From: Asticcacaulis sp. EMRT-3
Lineage (GTDB): Bacteria; Pseudomonadota; Alphaproteobacteria; Caulobacterales; Caulobacteraceae
Assembly: GCF_030027245.1 (NCBI RefSeq)
Contig: NZ_JASERT010000001.1
Coordinates: 2,286,501-2,350,500, forward strand
Reading direction: 5' to 3'
DNA length: 64,000 bases
The translations under genes and the position numbers were made by a program. Shown in pieces: positions 16,696 through 26,115 of the stretch. How positions within the stretch are numbered: the first letter of the stretch is position 1; each line of letters opens with the position of its first letter. The notes under the pieces are model-generated. The model did no database searches. It saw only the letters and a list, made by a program, of their open reading frames with translations, and was not told the DNA's origin.

Positions 16696-18120
16696 ATGGC
16701 CTCTCCGCCCGTAAAATCCGGCAAACCGACCTTTCAGCGCAAGCTGGCCCGCCAGAAGGCCGTCAATAAAGCCGTCATGGCGGCGCGAAAACCGGCCAGA
16801 CCGGTCGATGCCCCCACCCCCTACGTCGATGACGGCGGCGACATCGGCCTGAAGGCGCGCACTGCCGCACTCGATCTGGTCAAGGCGGCGCTCGAAAAAC
16901 GCTCCGGCTTCGATGAGGCTGTGACGCGCTCGGAATTTCTGGCCTTGAGCGATTCCGAACGCGGCTTTGCCCGCGCCCTGGCGCTTCTGATGCTGCGCCG
17001 TCTGGGCCAGCTTGATCATATCATTGCTAAAAAAACCAAGAAGCTGCCCAATCATGAGGTGATTGACCTGCTGCGCCTCGGTCTGGCGCAGATCGGCTTC
17101 ATGCAGGTGCCGGACTTCGCCGCCGTCTCCACCACCGTTAAACTGGCCGACCGCAGCACGGCCACACGGCCCTTCAAGGGGCTGATCAATGCCATCCTGC
17201 GCGGCGTGGTGCGCGAAGGCGGCCTGCCCGCCCCCGTGGTCTCGAAACTGGCTCCCGACTGGCTGTTTCAGCGCTGGAAAATGACCTATGGCGAAGCCGA
17301 CGCCGAGGCGATGGCGATGGTGCTGACGGGCGAACCGGCCACCGATCTCAGCTTCAAAACGCCTGCGGCCCTCAGCGAACTGGCGCCTGCACTCGAAGGC
17401 GAGACGCTTGGCCCGCTCACCTTGCGCAGCGCCTTACGCGGCGATGTGCGCGACTGGGCGGGCTATGGCGAAGGCGTTTGGTGGGTGCAGGATGCGGCGG
17501 CCAGCGTGCCGGTGAGCCTGCTTGGTGATCTGAGCGGCAAGACCGCCATCGATCTGTGTGCCGCGCCCGGCGGCAAGACCCTGCAATTGCTGGCGTCGGG
17601 GGCCTCGGTGGTGGCGCTCGACCGCTCGAAAAACCGCTTAAAGCGCGTCGAGGAAAATCTGGCCCGCATCGGTTACATTGCCGAACTGGCTATGGCCGAT
17701 GCCGAGGGATTCGAGGATGCGCGTCAGTTCGACGTGGTGCTGCTCGATGCGCCATGCAGCGCCACCGGCACCTATCGCCGCCAGCCCGATGTTCTGTGGG
17801 GCACCCGGCCTTCGGACATTGCCAAGCTGGCCGATGTTCAGCACCGTCTGCTCGATTCGGCGGCAAGGCGCGTCGCCCCCGGCGGCGACCTGATCTATTG
17901 CACATGCAGCCTGGAGCGCGAGGAAGGCGAAACCCAGGTTTTGGCCTTTCTGCGCCGCAATCAAGCCTTCGAACTGGTGAAAATCGCCCCCGATCTGGCC
18001 GAAAGCTTAGGTGTTCCCTCAGCCAGCCTGCGCCCCGAAGGCTGGCTGCGCCTGTTGCCGCATCAGCGCGATGGTGGGCAAGACGGCTTCTTCGTGGCGT
18101 TGCTGAAACGTTGTGCATAA
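16696..18120 (+). CDS. rsmB: 16S rRNA (cytosine-967-C5)-methyltransferase
   Basis: A SAM-dependent rRNA methyltransferase of the RsmB/Sun type. Residues ~55-190 form a NusB-like RNA-binding domain (FARALALLMLRRLGQLDHII). The catalytic domain has motif I DLCAAPGGKTLQL near residue 285, motif IV DAPCSATGTYRRQPD near 350 and the catalytic-Cys motif CTCSLEREEGE near 401. 474 aa. It is followed by a spacer with inverted CACGAAA repeats and then rpe. Confidence 0.94.
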   Translation: MASPPVKSGKPTFQRKLARQKAVNKAVMAARKPARPVDAPTPYVDDGGDIGLKARTAALDLVKAALEKRSGFDEAVTRSEFLALSDSERGFARALALLMLRRLGQLDHIIAKKTKKLPNHEVIDLLRLGLAQIGFMQVPDFAAVSTTVKLADRSTATRPFKGLINAILRGVVREGGLPAPVVSKLAPDWLFQRWKMTYGEADAEAMAMVLTGEPATDLSFKTPAALSELAPALEGETLGPLTLRSALRGDVRDWAGYGEGVWWVQDAAASVPVSLLGDLSGKTAIDLCAAPGGKTLQLLASGASVVALDRSKNRLKRVEENLARIGYIAELAMADAEGFEDARQFDVVLLDAPCSATGTYRRQPDVLWGTRPSDIAKLADVQHRLLDSAARRVAPGGDLIYCTCSLEREEGETQVLAFLRRNQAFELVKIAPDLAESLGVPSASLRPEGWLRLLPHQRDGGQDGFFVALLKRCA

Positions 18121-18126
18121 GACTTT

Positions 18127-18275
18127 TGGCCACGAAAGACACGAAAGGCACGAAATGAAGGCGTGTCGCCAATGCGTCATGGCGTGCTTCCCCGAAGAGA
18201 TGTCGCCTGATCGCGGATTTTCGAGCCATTTTCGTGTTTTTCATGCCTTTCGTGGTCAAGCCCCTCTCCATCTCC
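18127..18275. repeat. Inverted CCACGAAA/CACGAAA repeat pair
   Basis: The left arm (18127-18155) contains CCACGAAAGACACGAAAGG; the right arm (18226-18256) carries the imperfect reverse complement TTTTCGTGTTTTTCATGCC then TTTCGTGG. Together they could form a long imperfect hairpin between rsmB and rpe. The type resembles mobile intergenic repeats scattered in many proteobacteria. Confidence 0.6.
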
Positions 18276-18361
18276 GCCTGCCAGCAGGGCCGGAAAACGG
18301 TTGACCCGCCCCCTGCAATGACGCTTTAACTGCCATACCCCAATTCCGCGAGTTTGCCGCC

Positions 18362-19027
18362 ATGCCATCCGTTACCCCGCTGATTTGCCCCTCGATTCTG
18401 GCCTCCGACTTTGCTTCGCTCGGTGCTGAAGTGAAGGCCATTACCGAGGCAGGCGCTGATTTCGTGCATATCGATGTGATGGACGGCCATTTCGTGCCCA
18501 ATATCACCATCGGCCCCGATGTGGTGAAGGCGCTGCGCCCCCACACCGCCCTGCCGTTTGATTGCCACCTGATGATCTCGCCGGTCGATCCCTATCTGGA
18601 AGCCTTCCGCGAGGCCGGGGCCGATCTGATCAGCGTCCACCCCGAAGCGGGGCCGCACCTCGACCGCACGCTGAAATATATCCGCCAGCTTGGCGCGAAA
18701 GCCGGGGTGGTGCTCAATCCGGCCACGCCGATCGATATTCTTGACTGGGTGCTCGATGATGTCGATCTCGTTTTGGTGATGAGCGTCAATCCCGGTTTCG
18801 GCGGCCAGAAATTTATCGACGGCCAGTTGCGCAAGGTCGCGGCCATTCGCAAAAAGCTCGACGCCATCGGCCATCCGGCCATTCTGCAAATGGATGGCGG
18901 CGTCAATGCGCAAAACGCTGCCCGGTGCGTTGAGGCGGGTGCCACGGCCCTGGTGGCGGGCACGGCGGTCTTCCGCGGCGGCCCTTCGGCCTATGCCGCC
19001 AATATCAAGGCGCTGAAGGGTCTGTAA
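18362..19027 (+). CDS. rpe: Ribulose-phosphate 3-epimerase
   Basis: Interconverts ribulose-5-phosphate and xylulose-5-phosphate in the pentose phosphate pathway. The TIM-barrel signatures are all present: ICPSILASDFASLG at the start, HIDVMDGHFVPNITIGPDVV with the metal-binding His and catalytic Asp, MSVNPGFGGQKFI, and the phosphate-binding MDGGVN and VAGTAVF motifs. 221 aa. The next gene starts at the base after its stop, so the two are in one operon. Confidence 0.96.
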   Translation: MPSVTPLICPSILASDFASLGAEVKAITEAGADFVHIDVMDGHFVPNITIGPDVVKALRPHTALPFDCHLMISPVDPYLEAFREAGADLISVHPEAGPHLDRTLKYIRQLGAKAGVVLNPATPIDILDWVLDDVDLVLVMSVNPGFGGQKFIDGQLRKVAAIRKKLDAIGHPAILQMDGGVNAQNAARCVEAGATALVAGTAVFRGGPSAYAANIKALKGL

Positions 19028-20776
19028 ATGCAGACCACCCCATCTGCGCCTGCTGAGGTCGGCCATCATCCCAGCCCATCGACGCGCCCCACGGTGGGGC
19101 GCGTGCTGCTGGCCTGGCTGAAGATTCAATTGGGCGCCGAGCTTTTCGGAATGCCCGGCTATCGCCTGACCTTGCGCGGGCGCACGCCCGATGGCTTTCT
19201 GGCCGCGCCGCACGATGTCCGCTCCGCTAAAGCGGCCACCGGGCGCGCCATGCTGTCGGGCCGCTTCGCCCTGGCCGATGCGCGCATGAGTGTTCAGGGC
19301 AGCGGCGACCCGTGGAACCGCCCGTCGCCGACGCGCGCCTTCGCCCTGCAACTGCACCGTTTCGCCTGGTTACCGCCTCTGATGACTCAGGGCGAGGACG
19401 GCGCGAAAGAGGCTTTGCGCCTGTTTTTGCTGTGGCAAAAAACCTTCCGCAACTGGACGCCGTTTGCGTGGAGCCCGGCGGTTCTGCCGCGCCGCCTGAT
19501 CCAGCTTTCGGGCTTTGCCCGCAAACTGGCGGCGCAGGGCACGCCCGAAGACAGCCTGATCATGGCGCAATCCATGAGCGAACAGGGCCGCCACCTGTTG
19601 CGCCTGCATAATGATCCGGCCACCCAGGCGACACGCGCCGTGGCTCTGGTCATTCTGGGCTGCGTCCTGGCCGGACGTGTCGGCGATGGCTTTCGCCGCA
19701 AGGGCTTGAAACGCCTGCCTGCCGCGCTGAAACGCACCGTTCTGGCCGATGGCAGCCATGCCTCGCGCAGCCCGCAGGCCGCGCTGGAGCTGCTTTATGA
19801 TCTGATGATGCTCGAAGACGCCCTGGCCCAGCGGTCGCAGCCTGTACCTGCAAGCGTGGAGCAGGCCATTCAGCTTTTAAGCCGTTTCGTGCGCGTCATG
19901 TCGCACCCTGATGGCAGTCTGTGCGCCTTTCAGGGTGCCGAAAGCCTGCCCGAAGACCGCATCGCTCCGGCGCTTGTCCACACCGATAATCGCGCCGATG
20001 CCCGCGCCGCCGCCCTGCCGATGGCGCTGGAACAGGGCCGCTATCACCGCCTGCTTGGCCGTTCGCTCAGTGTTTATGTCGATGCGGGCGAGGCGCGCGC
20101 CGATGCTTTTGGCGTGGCGGCCTGCGACCAGCCGATGAATTTCGAGGTGTCGGGCGGGCGCGACAAGCTGATCGTGTCGCCGGGCTGGTCGCCATTGCAG
20201 GCTGACCGGCAGGCCTTTCGCGTTATCGGCGCAGCCAATGGCTTAAGCCTCGGCGAAGATGTCATTCTGGCCCCGGTCAGCGGGCGCTTCGGCGACCTGC
20301 TCGATCATGCGCTCGAAGGGCCGCGCTATAAGGTGCGTTCGCGCCGTGTCGAGGCCGGGGAGTCGGGCGCCCTGCTCGAACTGGAGCACGATGGCTGGAA
20401 GCCGAAATATGGTATGCGCCATGAACGCCGCCTCTATGTCGATGTGCAGCGCGACGAATTGCGCGGCGAAGATCGCCTGACCCCGATCGAATCGCGCAAG
20501 GACATGCCGGTGGCGGCGCCATTCGCTATCCGCTTCCTGCTCCATCCCGAAGTGCAGGCCTCGCTGGCGCGCGACCGTAAGAGCATACTTTTACGTGGCC
20601 CCGGCGGGCGCGGCTGGTGGCTGCGCCACGATGCGCGCGATGTAACGCTGGAGGAAAACGGCGTGGTGTTTGAGGGTGCATCGGGCCGCCGCACCACGAT
20701 GATTGCGCTGCGTGGCACCTGCCGACTCGATGCGCCGACGCGGGTGCGCTGGAAACTGTCACCTGCCGAATCCTGA
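19028..20776 (+). CDS. Heparinase II/III family protein
   Basis: A 582-residue protein with an alpha-helical toroid-like first half (~90-300) and a C-terminal beta-sheet domain (~330-560) of the heparinase II/III type (for example YHRLLGRSLSVYVDAGEA, HDGWKPKYGMRHERRLYVD). Homologues lie in cell-envelope clusters of alphaproteobacteria; a polysaccharide lyase activity is family-level inference only. No clear signal peptide. It begins directly after the rpe stop codon with no gap, consistent with translational coupling. Confidence 0.82.
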   Translation: MQTTPSAPAEVGHHPSPSTRPTVGRVLLAWLKIQLGAELFGMPGYRLTLRGRTPDGFLAAPHDVRSAKAATGRAMLSGRFALADARMSVQGSGDPWNRPSPTRAFALQLHRFAWLPPLMTQGEDGAKEALRLFLLWQKTFRNWTPFAWSPAVLPRRLIQLSGFARKLAAQGTPEDSLIMAQSMSEQGRHLLRLHNDPATQATRAVALVILGCVLAGRVGDGFRRKGLKRLPAALKRTVLADGSHASRSPQAALELLYDLMMLEDALAQRSQPVPASVEQAIQLLSRFVRVMSHPDGSLCAFQGAESLPEDRIAPALVHTDNRADARAAALPMALEQGRYHRLLGRSLSVYVDAGEARADAFGVAACDQPMNFEVSGGRDKLIVSPGWSPLQADRQAFRVIGAANGLSLGEDVILAPVSGRFGDLLDHALEGPRYKVRSRRVEAGESGALLELEHDGWKPKYGMRHERRLYVDVQRDELRGEDRLTPIESRKDMPVAAPFAIRFLLHPEVQASLARDRKSILLRGPGGRGWWLRHDARDVTLEENGVVFEGASGRRTTMIALRGTCRLDAPTRVRWKLSPAES

Positions 20777-20864
20777 AGCCTTCTTTACCCGGCAGCGTAT
20801 AATCATGACTGTATCCTTATACTCTTAGGCGGATAGTGGCCGCTCAAAGTAAAAGGAGACAGTC

Positions 20865-21245
20865 ATGTCCAGATTTTATCATAAGGCCGCCGTCGCGGTT
20901 TTCAGCGCCAGCCTTCTGACAGGAGCGCTGGCCATCCCCTCCATCGCCAATGCCACCAGCTATGTCTGTAAATATCAGGAAAAGCACAGCAGCAAGACCG
21001 GTACGGTCGTCGGCGCTGTGGCGGGCGGGGCCATCGGCGGCTCGCTGGCCGACACGCACAATAAGGGTCTGGGCACCGTGGCCGGTGCCGTCGTCGGCGG
21101 GCTGATCGGCTCCAAGGTTGGCAGGAACCACGGCAAGGAAAGCTGCGAGAACGAACGCGCCTGGCGCGAGCGCACCGTCTGGGAAAAGGACAGCCACGGC
21201 CATCGCCACAAGGTCGTCTATAAATATGTCGATCCGCGCCGTTAA
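20865..21245 (+). CDS. Glycine-zipper 2TM-domain envelope protein
   Basis: A small exported protein of 126 aa with AAGGAGA before the ATG. The signal peptide covers ~1-27 (ending IANA). A glycine-zipper follows, GTVVGAVAGGAIGGSLADT and GTVAGAVVGGLIGSKVG, typical of Rick_17kDa/SlyB-like outer-membrane lipoprotein relatives, although no lipobox Cys is seen. The tail is charged and basic. Its role is probably in envelope integrity; this is a family inference. Confidence 0.8.
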   Translation: MSRFYHKAAVAVFSASLLTGALAIPSIANATSYVCKYQEKHSSKTGTVVGAVAGGAIGGSLADTHNKGLGTVAGAVVGGLIGSKVGRNHGKESCENERAWRERTVWEKDSHGHRHKVVYKYVDPRR

Positions 21246-21271
21246 ACGCCTGCGCATCGGAAAGATCGAAT

Positions 21272-21304
21272 AGGGCTATGGTCGCAATGACCATAGCCCT
21301 TTTA
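21272..21304. terminator. Bidirectional terminator between convergent genes
   Basis: A perfect 12-bp stem (21272-21283 with 21289-21300) around GCAAT, followed by TTTT on the plus strand. It lies between the glycine-zipper gene and the convergent GH3 gene, whose stop codon is at 21302. Confidence 0.85.
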
Positions 21305-23503
21305 TTGTACCGCTATATCCATTGTCTCGCCCGGATCGGTCGAGGATTGCCCCACCACCAGCCGCACGGTTTCCGTCTCAACAACAAACCGGTTCTGCGC
21401 CTCATCCCAATAGGCAAGCTGGGCGGCTTTCAGCGGAATCGTCACCGTCTGGTTTGCGCCCGCCGCCAGATGGACGCGCTTGAAACCCTCCAGTTCGCGC
21501 TCGGGACGCGATACTTTCGAATGCGGATGCTGAACATAGAGTTGCACCACCGTATCGCCGGCGCGCGCGCCCGTATTGCTGACATCGACGCTGACATTGA
21601 GCGCGCCGTCCCTGGCCAGTTGCACCTGATCGCTGCGCAGATGGCTGTAATGGAAGGTGGTATAGCTAAGCCCATAGCCGAACGGATAGAGGGGCTGGCC
21701 CCAGTTGCCCTTGCTGAAATACATATAGGTGCGGCCATGACGGATATTATAGTCCATCATCGGCGGCAGTTGCGCCTCCGAAGCGGGCCAGGTTTCGGTC
21801 AGGTGGCCGCCCGGATTATAATCGCCGAAAATGACGCTGGCCAGGGCCGTGCCCTCGTCCTGCGAGGCGTGCGTCATGTGCAGGATTGCCGGTACATGGC
21901 CCTGCGACCAGGTAATCGTGTAGGGGAAACTCGACACCAGCACCATGACGGTTTTCGGATTGGCCGCCATCACCTGCTTGACCAGAGATTCCTGCGCTAA
22001 AGCAAGCGTCACACGGTCGCGGCCCTCGCGGCCATCGCCGGGATCGGCGCACGGCTTGGTGCCGTCGGCGATCCAGTCATGCGCCATATCGGGCCCGCAG
22101 GTCGGGTCATTGCCGACCACCACAATAGCCACATCGGACGCCTTCGCCGCCGCAATGGCCGCATCGCCACCAGCAGCATAATGAACGATCACACCGGGGC
22201 CGAGCAGGGCCTTGATGCCCTCAAGCGGAGTGACGGCATGGGGCGGCAGCCCGCCATACCAGTCCCAGTGGACACTGTCGGCCAGCGGCCCGATCACCGC
22301 CACCGATTTCAGCTTCGTCCTGTCGAGCGGCAAAAACGCATCGGCATTCTTCAGAAGCGTCACCGATTCGAGCGCCATCTGTTTCGAGATGTCCTGATCC
22401 TTAGCCGTCGTCCACGGTTCCGACCCTGAGCCAATCGACGCATAAGGCACGCGGTCGGGCGGATCGAGCAGGCCCAGTTTCAGTGTGACGCGGAACTTAC
22501 GGCGCAAGGCGGTATCGAGATCGGCCTCTGTCAGCGAACCGTCCTTCAGGGCGGCGTGCACCTCATCCTTATAGGTGTCGAGAAACTGGTTGATACCCGC
22601 CTTCAGACAGGCCACCACGGCAGCTTCCTGCGTCGGGTAGCGCTTATAGAGCTTGACCAGATTGGTCACCGCTCCGCCATCGCTCGATATGACATCGGCG
22701 CCCCACTGGTCGATCACCAGACTTTGCAGCACGGGATTGACCGCCATCGGCGTGCCGTTCCACGCATTATAGGAGGCCATGACGCCGCGCGCCCCGCCGT
22801 CTTCAAAGCCCATGCGAAACGGCACGGCGTAATATTCATGGAACAGGCGCGCATCGAAATTCGAAGAAGACGAGCCACGGCCATTTTCATTGGAATTGGC
22901 CAGAAAGTGCTTCATCAGCGATGCCGCCTGCCAGTAATGCGGGTCATCGCCCTGCAAACCGTGCGCGAAGGCCGCCACCATGGTGCCATTGAGGAACGGG
23001 TCTTCGCCATACACCTCTTCGCCGCGTCCCCAGCGCGGATCGCGCGCCAGATCGGCCTGCGGCCCCCACAGCATCAGGATCGGATGGTGATAGCTGGCCG
23101 TGGTCTGGGTGATATAGCGGCCCTCATAGCCCTCGACCCCGCCCGCCTGACGCACCAGATCGGGGTCCCAGGTTTCGCCCATGCCCGGCGGCTGCGGAAA
23201 TTGCGTCGTCGTGACAGGGGCCAATCCGCGTTGGGCATTGCCGCGCTGCACCACGCCATGAATGCCTTCCGAAGAGCCAAAGCTGGGAATGCCAAGGCGC
23301 GGCACGGCGGAATTGGTGCTGAGCGCGTCGATCTTTTCATCGACCGTCATCAGCGACAGGATATTATCGATGCGCTGGGCGGCAGGCAGGTCAGGATTCC
23401 GGAAGGGGTAAGCGGTTTGCGCGGCGGCGGGCAGGGCCATCCCTATCAGAGCCATCGCCATAAGGCTGCACAGGCTGGTCAGATGAGTCAGGGGCTTGGC
23501 CAT
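21302..23503 (-). CDS. Glycoside hydrolase family 3 (beta-glucosidase-like), exported
   Basis: A periplasmic exo-acting beta-glycosidase. Start ATG 23503 (MAKPLTHLTS...) has GGGAGA 6 bases upstream; the longer frame begins with a TTG lacking a site. A signal peptide ends around AAAQ. The GH3 N-domain (FGSSEGIHGVV, MKHFLANSNENGR) places the nucleophile Asp in VISSDGGAVTN near residue 272. The C-domain and a fibronectin-III-like tail (NTGARAGDTVVQLYV) follow. 733 aa, full length. Specificity (glucosidase or xylosidase) is not certain. A plausible partner of the galactan locus at 30-41 kb. Confidence 0.92.
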   Translation of the reverse strand: MAKPLTHLTSLCSLMAMALIGMALPAAAQTAYPFRNPDLPAAQRIDNILSLMTVDEKIDALSTNSAVPRLGIPSFGSSEGIHGVVQRGNAQRGLAPVTTTQFPQPPGMGETWDPDLVRQAGGVEGYEGRYITQTTASYHHPILMLWGPQADLARDPRWGRGEEVYGEDPFLNGTMVAAFAHGLQGDDPHYWQAASLMKHFLANSNENGRGSSSSNFDARLFHEYYAVPFRMGFEDGGARGVMASYNAWNGTPMAVNPVLQSLVIDQWGADVISSDGGAVTNLVKLYKRYPTQEAAVVACLKAGINQFLDTYKDEVHAALKDGSLTEADLDTALRRKFRVTLKLGLLDPPDRVPYASIGSGSEPWTTAKDQDISKQMALESVTLLKNADAFLPLDRTKLKSVAVIGPLADSVHWDWYGGLPPHAVTPLEGIKALLGPGVIVHYAAGGDAAIAAAKASDVAIVVVGNDPTCGPDMAHDWIADGTKPCADPGDGREGRDRVTLALAQESLVKQVMAANPKTVMVLVSSFPYTITWSQGHVPAILHMTHASQDEGTALASVIFGDYNPGGHLTETWPASEAQLPPMMDYNIRHGRTYMYFSKGNWGQPLYPFGYGLSYTTFHYSHLRSDQVQLARDGALNVSVDVSNTGARAGDTVVQLYVQHPHSKVSRPERELEGFKRVHLAAGANQTVTIPLKAAQLAYWDEAQNRFVVETETVRLVVGQSSTDPGETMDIAVQ

Positions 23504-23749
23504 CCATATCTCCCGCAATGCGCCACCTCTTCATCCGGGCGGCTGTGCAAAGGGTCGCACAGGCAGGCAGGGCCGCAAGTCGCAAAAAGCGGTGACGACT
23601 GCCCGCATTTACCGCTTCCTTATGCTTCGGATGACCTTTCCCATCGGCATTTTGCACTTTCGCCCTTCCTCTGCTAAGCTTGGTGACCCATGCGCAGACC
23701 GGGGCTGCGCATGACGTCTGGTTTCACACCTTATCTGAAGGGAAACAGG

Positions 23750-25012
23750 ATGTTACATGCGTATCTGTCCAAACTTATCAAACGGGGCCGCCTCACGGTT
23801 CGGGTCAATCCCAATACGAGGTGGCAGTTCGGCGAGGTGATCCCTGACCGTCCCGACCTCGATGTCGCCATCTGGTTCAGCAGCCGCTGGAGTGCGATCA
23901 AGGTGGGCCTGAATCCCTATCTCTTTTTCGGCGAGGCCTATATGGACGGCGACCTGATCGTTGAGAAAGGCTCGCTCTGGGATCTGATGGAACTGGTCGG
24001 CCTCAATATGCGGGCCCTGCCGCGCCGCCCGGCGCTTTTTCGCCTGTTCAACCGCCTGAAGCAATTTTTGCCCGCCCATTCGCTGGCGGCATCGCGGCAG
24101 AATGTGGCCCACCATTATGACCTGTCGGAGCGGCTGTATCGCCTGTTTCTCGACGAGGACATGCAATATTCCTGCGCCTATTTCCGCGATCCCGGCATGA
24201 CGCTGGAAGAGGCCCAGACCGCCAAGCGCGACCACATCGCCGACAAGCTGATGCTGTCGCCCGGCCAGAATGTGCTTGATATTGGCTGCGGATGGGGCGG
24301 CATGGCCCTGCATCTGGCCAAACGCGCCCAGGTCAATGTCACCGGCGTCACCCTGTCCACCGAACAGCTCGCCGTGGCCGAACAGCGCGCGCAAGGCCCG
24401 GACGTCAATGCCCGCGTCCGCTTCGCGCTCTGCGATTACCGTCAGGTCGAGGGCCAGTTCGACCGCATCGTCAGCGTCGGCATGTTCGAACACGTCGGCA
24501 AGGCGGCGTTCGACACCTATTTCGAGACGGTTTATGACCGGCTGAAGGATGACGGCGTGGCCCTGATCCACACCATCGGCCGACGCGGCGAATCGGGCGC
24601 GCGCTCGGCCTGGCTCGACAAATATATCTTCCCCGGCGGCTATATTCCCAGTTTATCGGAAATAACAAAATCGGTGGAACGCGCTGGCTTGTGGATCACC
24701 GATGTAGAACCTCTGCGCCTGCACTATGCCGAAACCCTGAAATGCTGGCGCGAACGCTTTATGGCGCACCGCGCGGAAATCCAAGACCTGTATGATGAGC
24801 GTTTCTGCCGCATGTGGGAATTCTATCTCGCCTTCTGCGAACTGGGTTTCCGTCATGCCGACCTGATGGTTTTCCAGGTGCAGATCGCCAAGCGTATCGA
24901 CACCCTGCCGATGACGCGCGACTATATGATGGCGCGTGAGATGTCGGCCGAAGTGGTCAGTTTCGAGGAGGAATCGCGCAAACTGCGCGAACGGCCGCGT
25001 CGGGTGCAATAG
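23750..25012 (+). CDS. cfa: Cyclopropane-fatty-acyl-phospholipid synthase
   Basis: Transfers a methylene group from SAM to unsaturated acyl chains of membrane phospholipids. Start ATG 23750 is preceded by AAGGGAAA; in-frame codons from 23690 lack such a site. The SAM-binding motif VLDIGCGWGGMALHLAK is near residues 173-190 and the family blocks VAHHYDLSERLYRLFLDEDM and SVGMFEHVGK are present. 420 aa. It sits beside the ECF-ChrR locus; in Rhodobacter a cfa gene belongs to the RpoE-ChrR singlet-oxygen regulon, so a stress role is likely here, although no TGATCC promoter is visible upstream. Confidence 0.94.
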   Translation: MLHAYLSKLIKRGRLTVRVNPNTRWQFGEVIPDRPDLDVAIWFSSRWSAIKVGLNPYLFFGEAYMDGDLIVEKGSLWDLMELVGLNMRALPRRPALFRLFNRLKQFLPAHSLAASRQNVAHHYDLSERLYRLFLDEDMQYSCAYFRDPGMTLEEAQTAKRDHIADKLMLSPGQNVLDIGCGWGGMALHLAKRAQVNVTGVTLSTEQLAVAEQRAQGPDVNARVRFALCDYRQVEGQFDRIVSVGMFEHVGKAAFDTYFETVYDRLKDDGVALIHTIGRRGESGARSAWLDKYIFPGGYIPSLSEITKSVERAGLWITDVEPLRLHYAETLKCWRERFMAHRAEIQDLYDERFCRMWEFYLAFCELGFRHADLMVFQVQIAKRIDTLPMTRDYMMAREMSAEVVSFEEESRKLRERPRRVQ

Positions 25013-25018
25013 CTTATA

Positions 25019-25036
25019 ATTCCATTTATATGGAAT
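25019..25036. terminator. Hairpin between convergent cfa and DUF2177 genes
   Basis: ATTCCAT-TTAT-ATGGAAT, a perfect 7-bp inverted repeat right after the cfa stop. AT-rich and short, so a terminator role is tentative. Confidence 0.4.
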
Positions 25037-25038
25037 GA

Positions 25039-25452
25039 TCAGGCTTTACGCTTTAATCCCATGATCATGGCGACGATATGGGCGGTCAGCACGGCGGCGA
25101 ACGTGCCCCAGCCCATATCGATAAAGCTTAAGGCGTGCGGCCAGTCGGTGATGACGGCAAGGCCCGTCAGATCATAGGTTGAAAAGGCGGCCAGCCCGAA
25201 CAGCCCGGCGCGCACGGTCAGATCAAGCCGGTTGAGGCCTGCGCCCGTCTTGATGGCGGGCCAGATCACCAGCCAGTGCAGGGCGAAACCATAGATCAGG
25301 TAAAAACCCGCCGCCGCGAAGAGATTGGCGTCAGGGCGCATCAGCGCCCCCATCGCCGGACGGTAAAGCGTCTCCGCTGTCGTCCCCAGCCATATAAAAT
25401 CCAGACCGAGCAGAACCAGCAGAACCAGCAGCAGGCTTAGGGCGAAACGCAT
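25039..25452 (-). CDS. DUF2177 family membrane protein
   Basis: A 137-residue protein with four predicted membrane helices (LLLVLLVLLGLDFIWLG at the N-terminus; the final helix ends LKRKA). The D-F-I-W-L-G motif and the ATYDLTGLA-like block (STYDLTGLAVITDWP) are typical of DUF2177. It starts 3 bases after the chrR-like stop codon and so closes the sigma/anti-sigma operon. DUF2177 genes recur with ECF-ChrR systems; the molecular function is unknown. Confidence 0.85.
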   Translation of the reverse strand: MRFALSLLLVLLVLLGLDFIWLGTTAETLYRPAMGALMRPDANLFAAAGFYLIYGFALHWLVIWPAIKTGAGLNRLDLTVRAGLFGLAAFSTYDLTGLAVITDWPHALSFIDMGWGTFAAVLTAHIVAMIMGLKRKA

Positions 25453-25455
25453 CGC

Positions 25456-26115
25456 TCAGACCCGCGAAATGGGCTGGATCAGTCTGCCGAGCCAGGTCAG
25501 GGGCAGGATCGACGCTTCCAGTGTCACCAGACACAGGCAATCTTCCTGAATGGACGGGGAGTGATGCACGACCTCGTCGCACACGGTCAGGTCGCCCACC
25601 TCATACTGGCCGAGCGCATCGCTGAACCGGCCCTTCAGCACCAGGGTCATTTCGCGGCCACGGTGGGTGTGTTCGGGCATGGTCATGCCCTTTTTGACGT
25701 GCATCAGGAAGGTCTTGGCGGTTTTTGAGCTGTCACCGGCCTCTACCGGTGCCATCCAGACACCGGGCGCCGCCCAGTAACGCTTCTTCACCACCACATC
25801 GCGCAGCGACTCCGGCAGCTCAAACCCCTGCAAGAAGGCCGGACGACGCGGCAACGCTGGCATTGTTTCTGTTTCCGCCTCCACAGGCCGTTCGATACGC
25901 GCCAGCGCCAGATCGAGCGCATTTTCCGACATGGCTACTTCGTCAGCCGTTTCCAGCATCGCCCCGCCCACGGCATCGAGCAGGCGCAGATCGGCGCGGC
26001 ACTGAGCGCAGGTTTCCGTATGGGCGCGCATGATCAGCGCCTGCCCGCCGGACAGCCGACCGCAATGATAGTCCCACAAAACATCTTCACCCGGATGGTG
26101 ACGGACGCTACTCAT
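25456..26115 (-). CDS. chrR: ChrR-type zinc anti-sigma factor with C-terminal cupin
   Basis: A 219-residue anti-sigma factor of the ChrR family. The zinc-binding anti-sigma domain is seen at residues 1-90 with His near 6 and the motif HTETCAQC. The C-terminal half (~110-205) is a cupin with GMTMPEHTHRGREMTLVLKG (His-rich metal site) and YEVGDLTVCDEVVHHSP. In Rhodobacter the ZAS domain binds RpoE and the cupin is needed for release under singlet oxygen. The start codon overlaps the sigma-factor stop by 4 bases (ATGA), so translation is coupled and stoichiometry is controlled. Confidence 0.92.
   Translation of the reverse strand: MSSVRHHPGEDVLWDYHCGRLSGGQALIMRAHTETCAQCRADLRLLDAVGGAMLETADEVAMSENALDLALARIERPVEAETETMPALPRRPAFLQGFELPESLRDVVVKKRYWAAPGVWMAPVEAGDSSKTAKTFLMHVKKGMTMPEHTHRGREMTLVLKGRFSDALGQYEVGDLTVCDEVVHHSPSIQEDCLCLVTLEASILPLTWLGRLIQPISRV

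Noticed and set aside
19028..20776. Polysaccharide lyase of the galactan locus
   Set aside because: The heparinase-like protein is fused to the rpe transcript 10 kb away and has no clear signal peptide, so no functional link is claimed.
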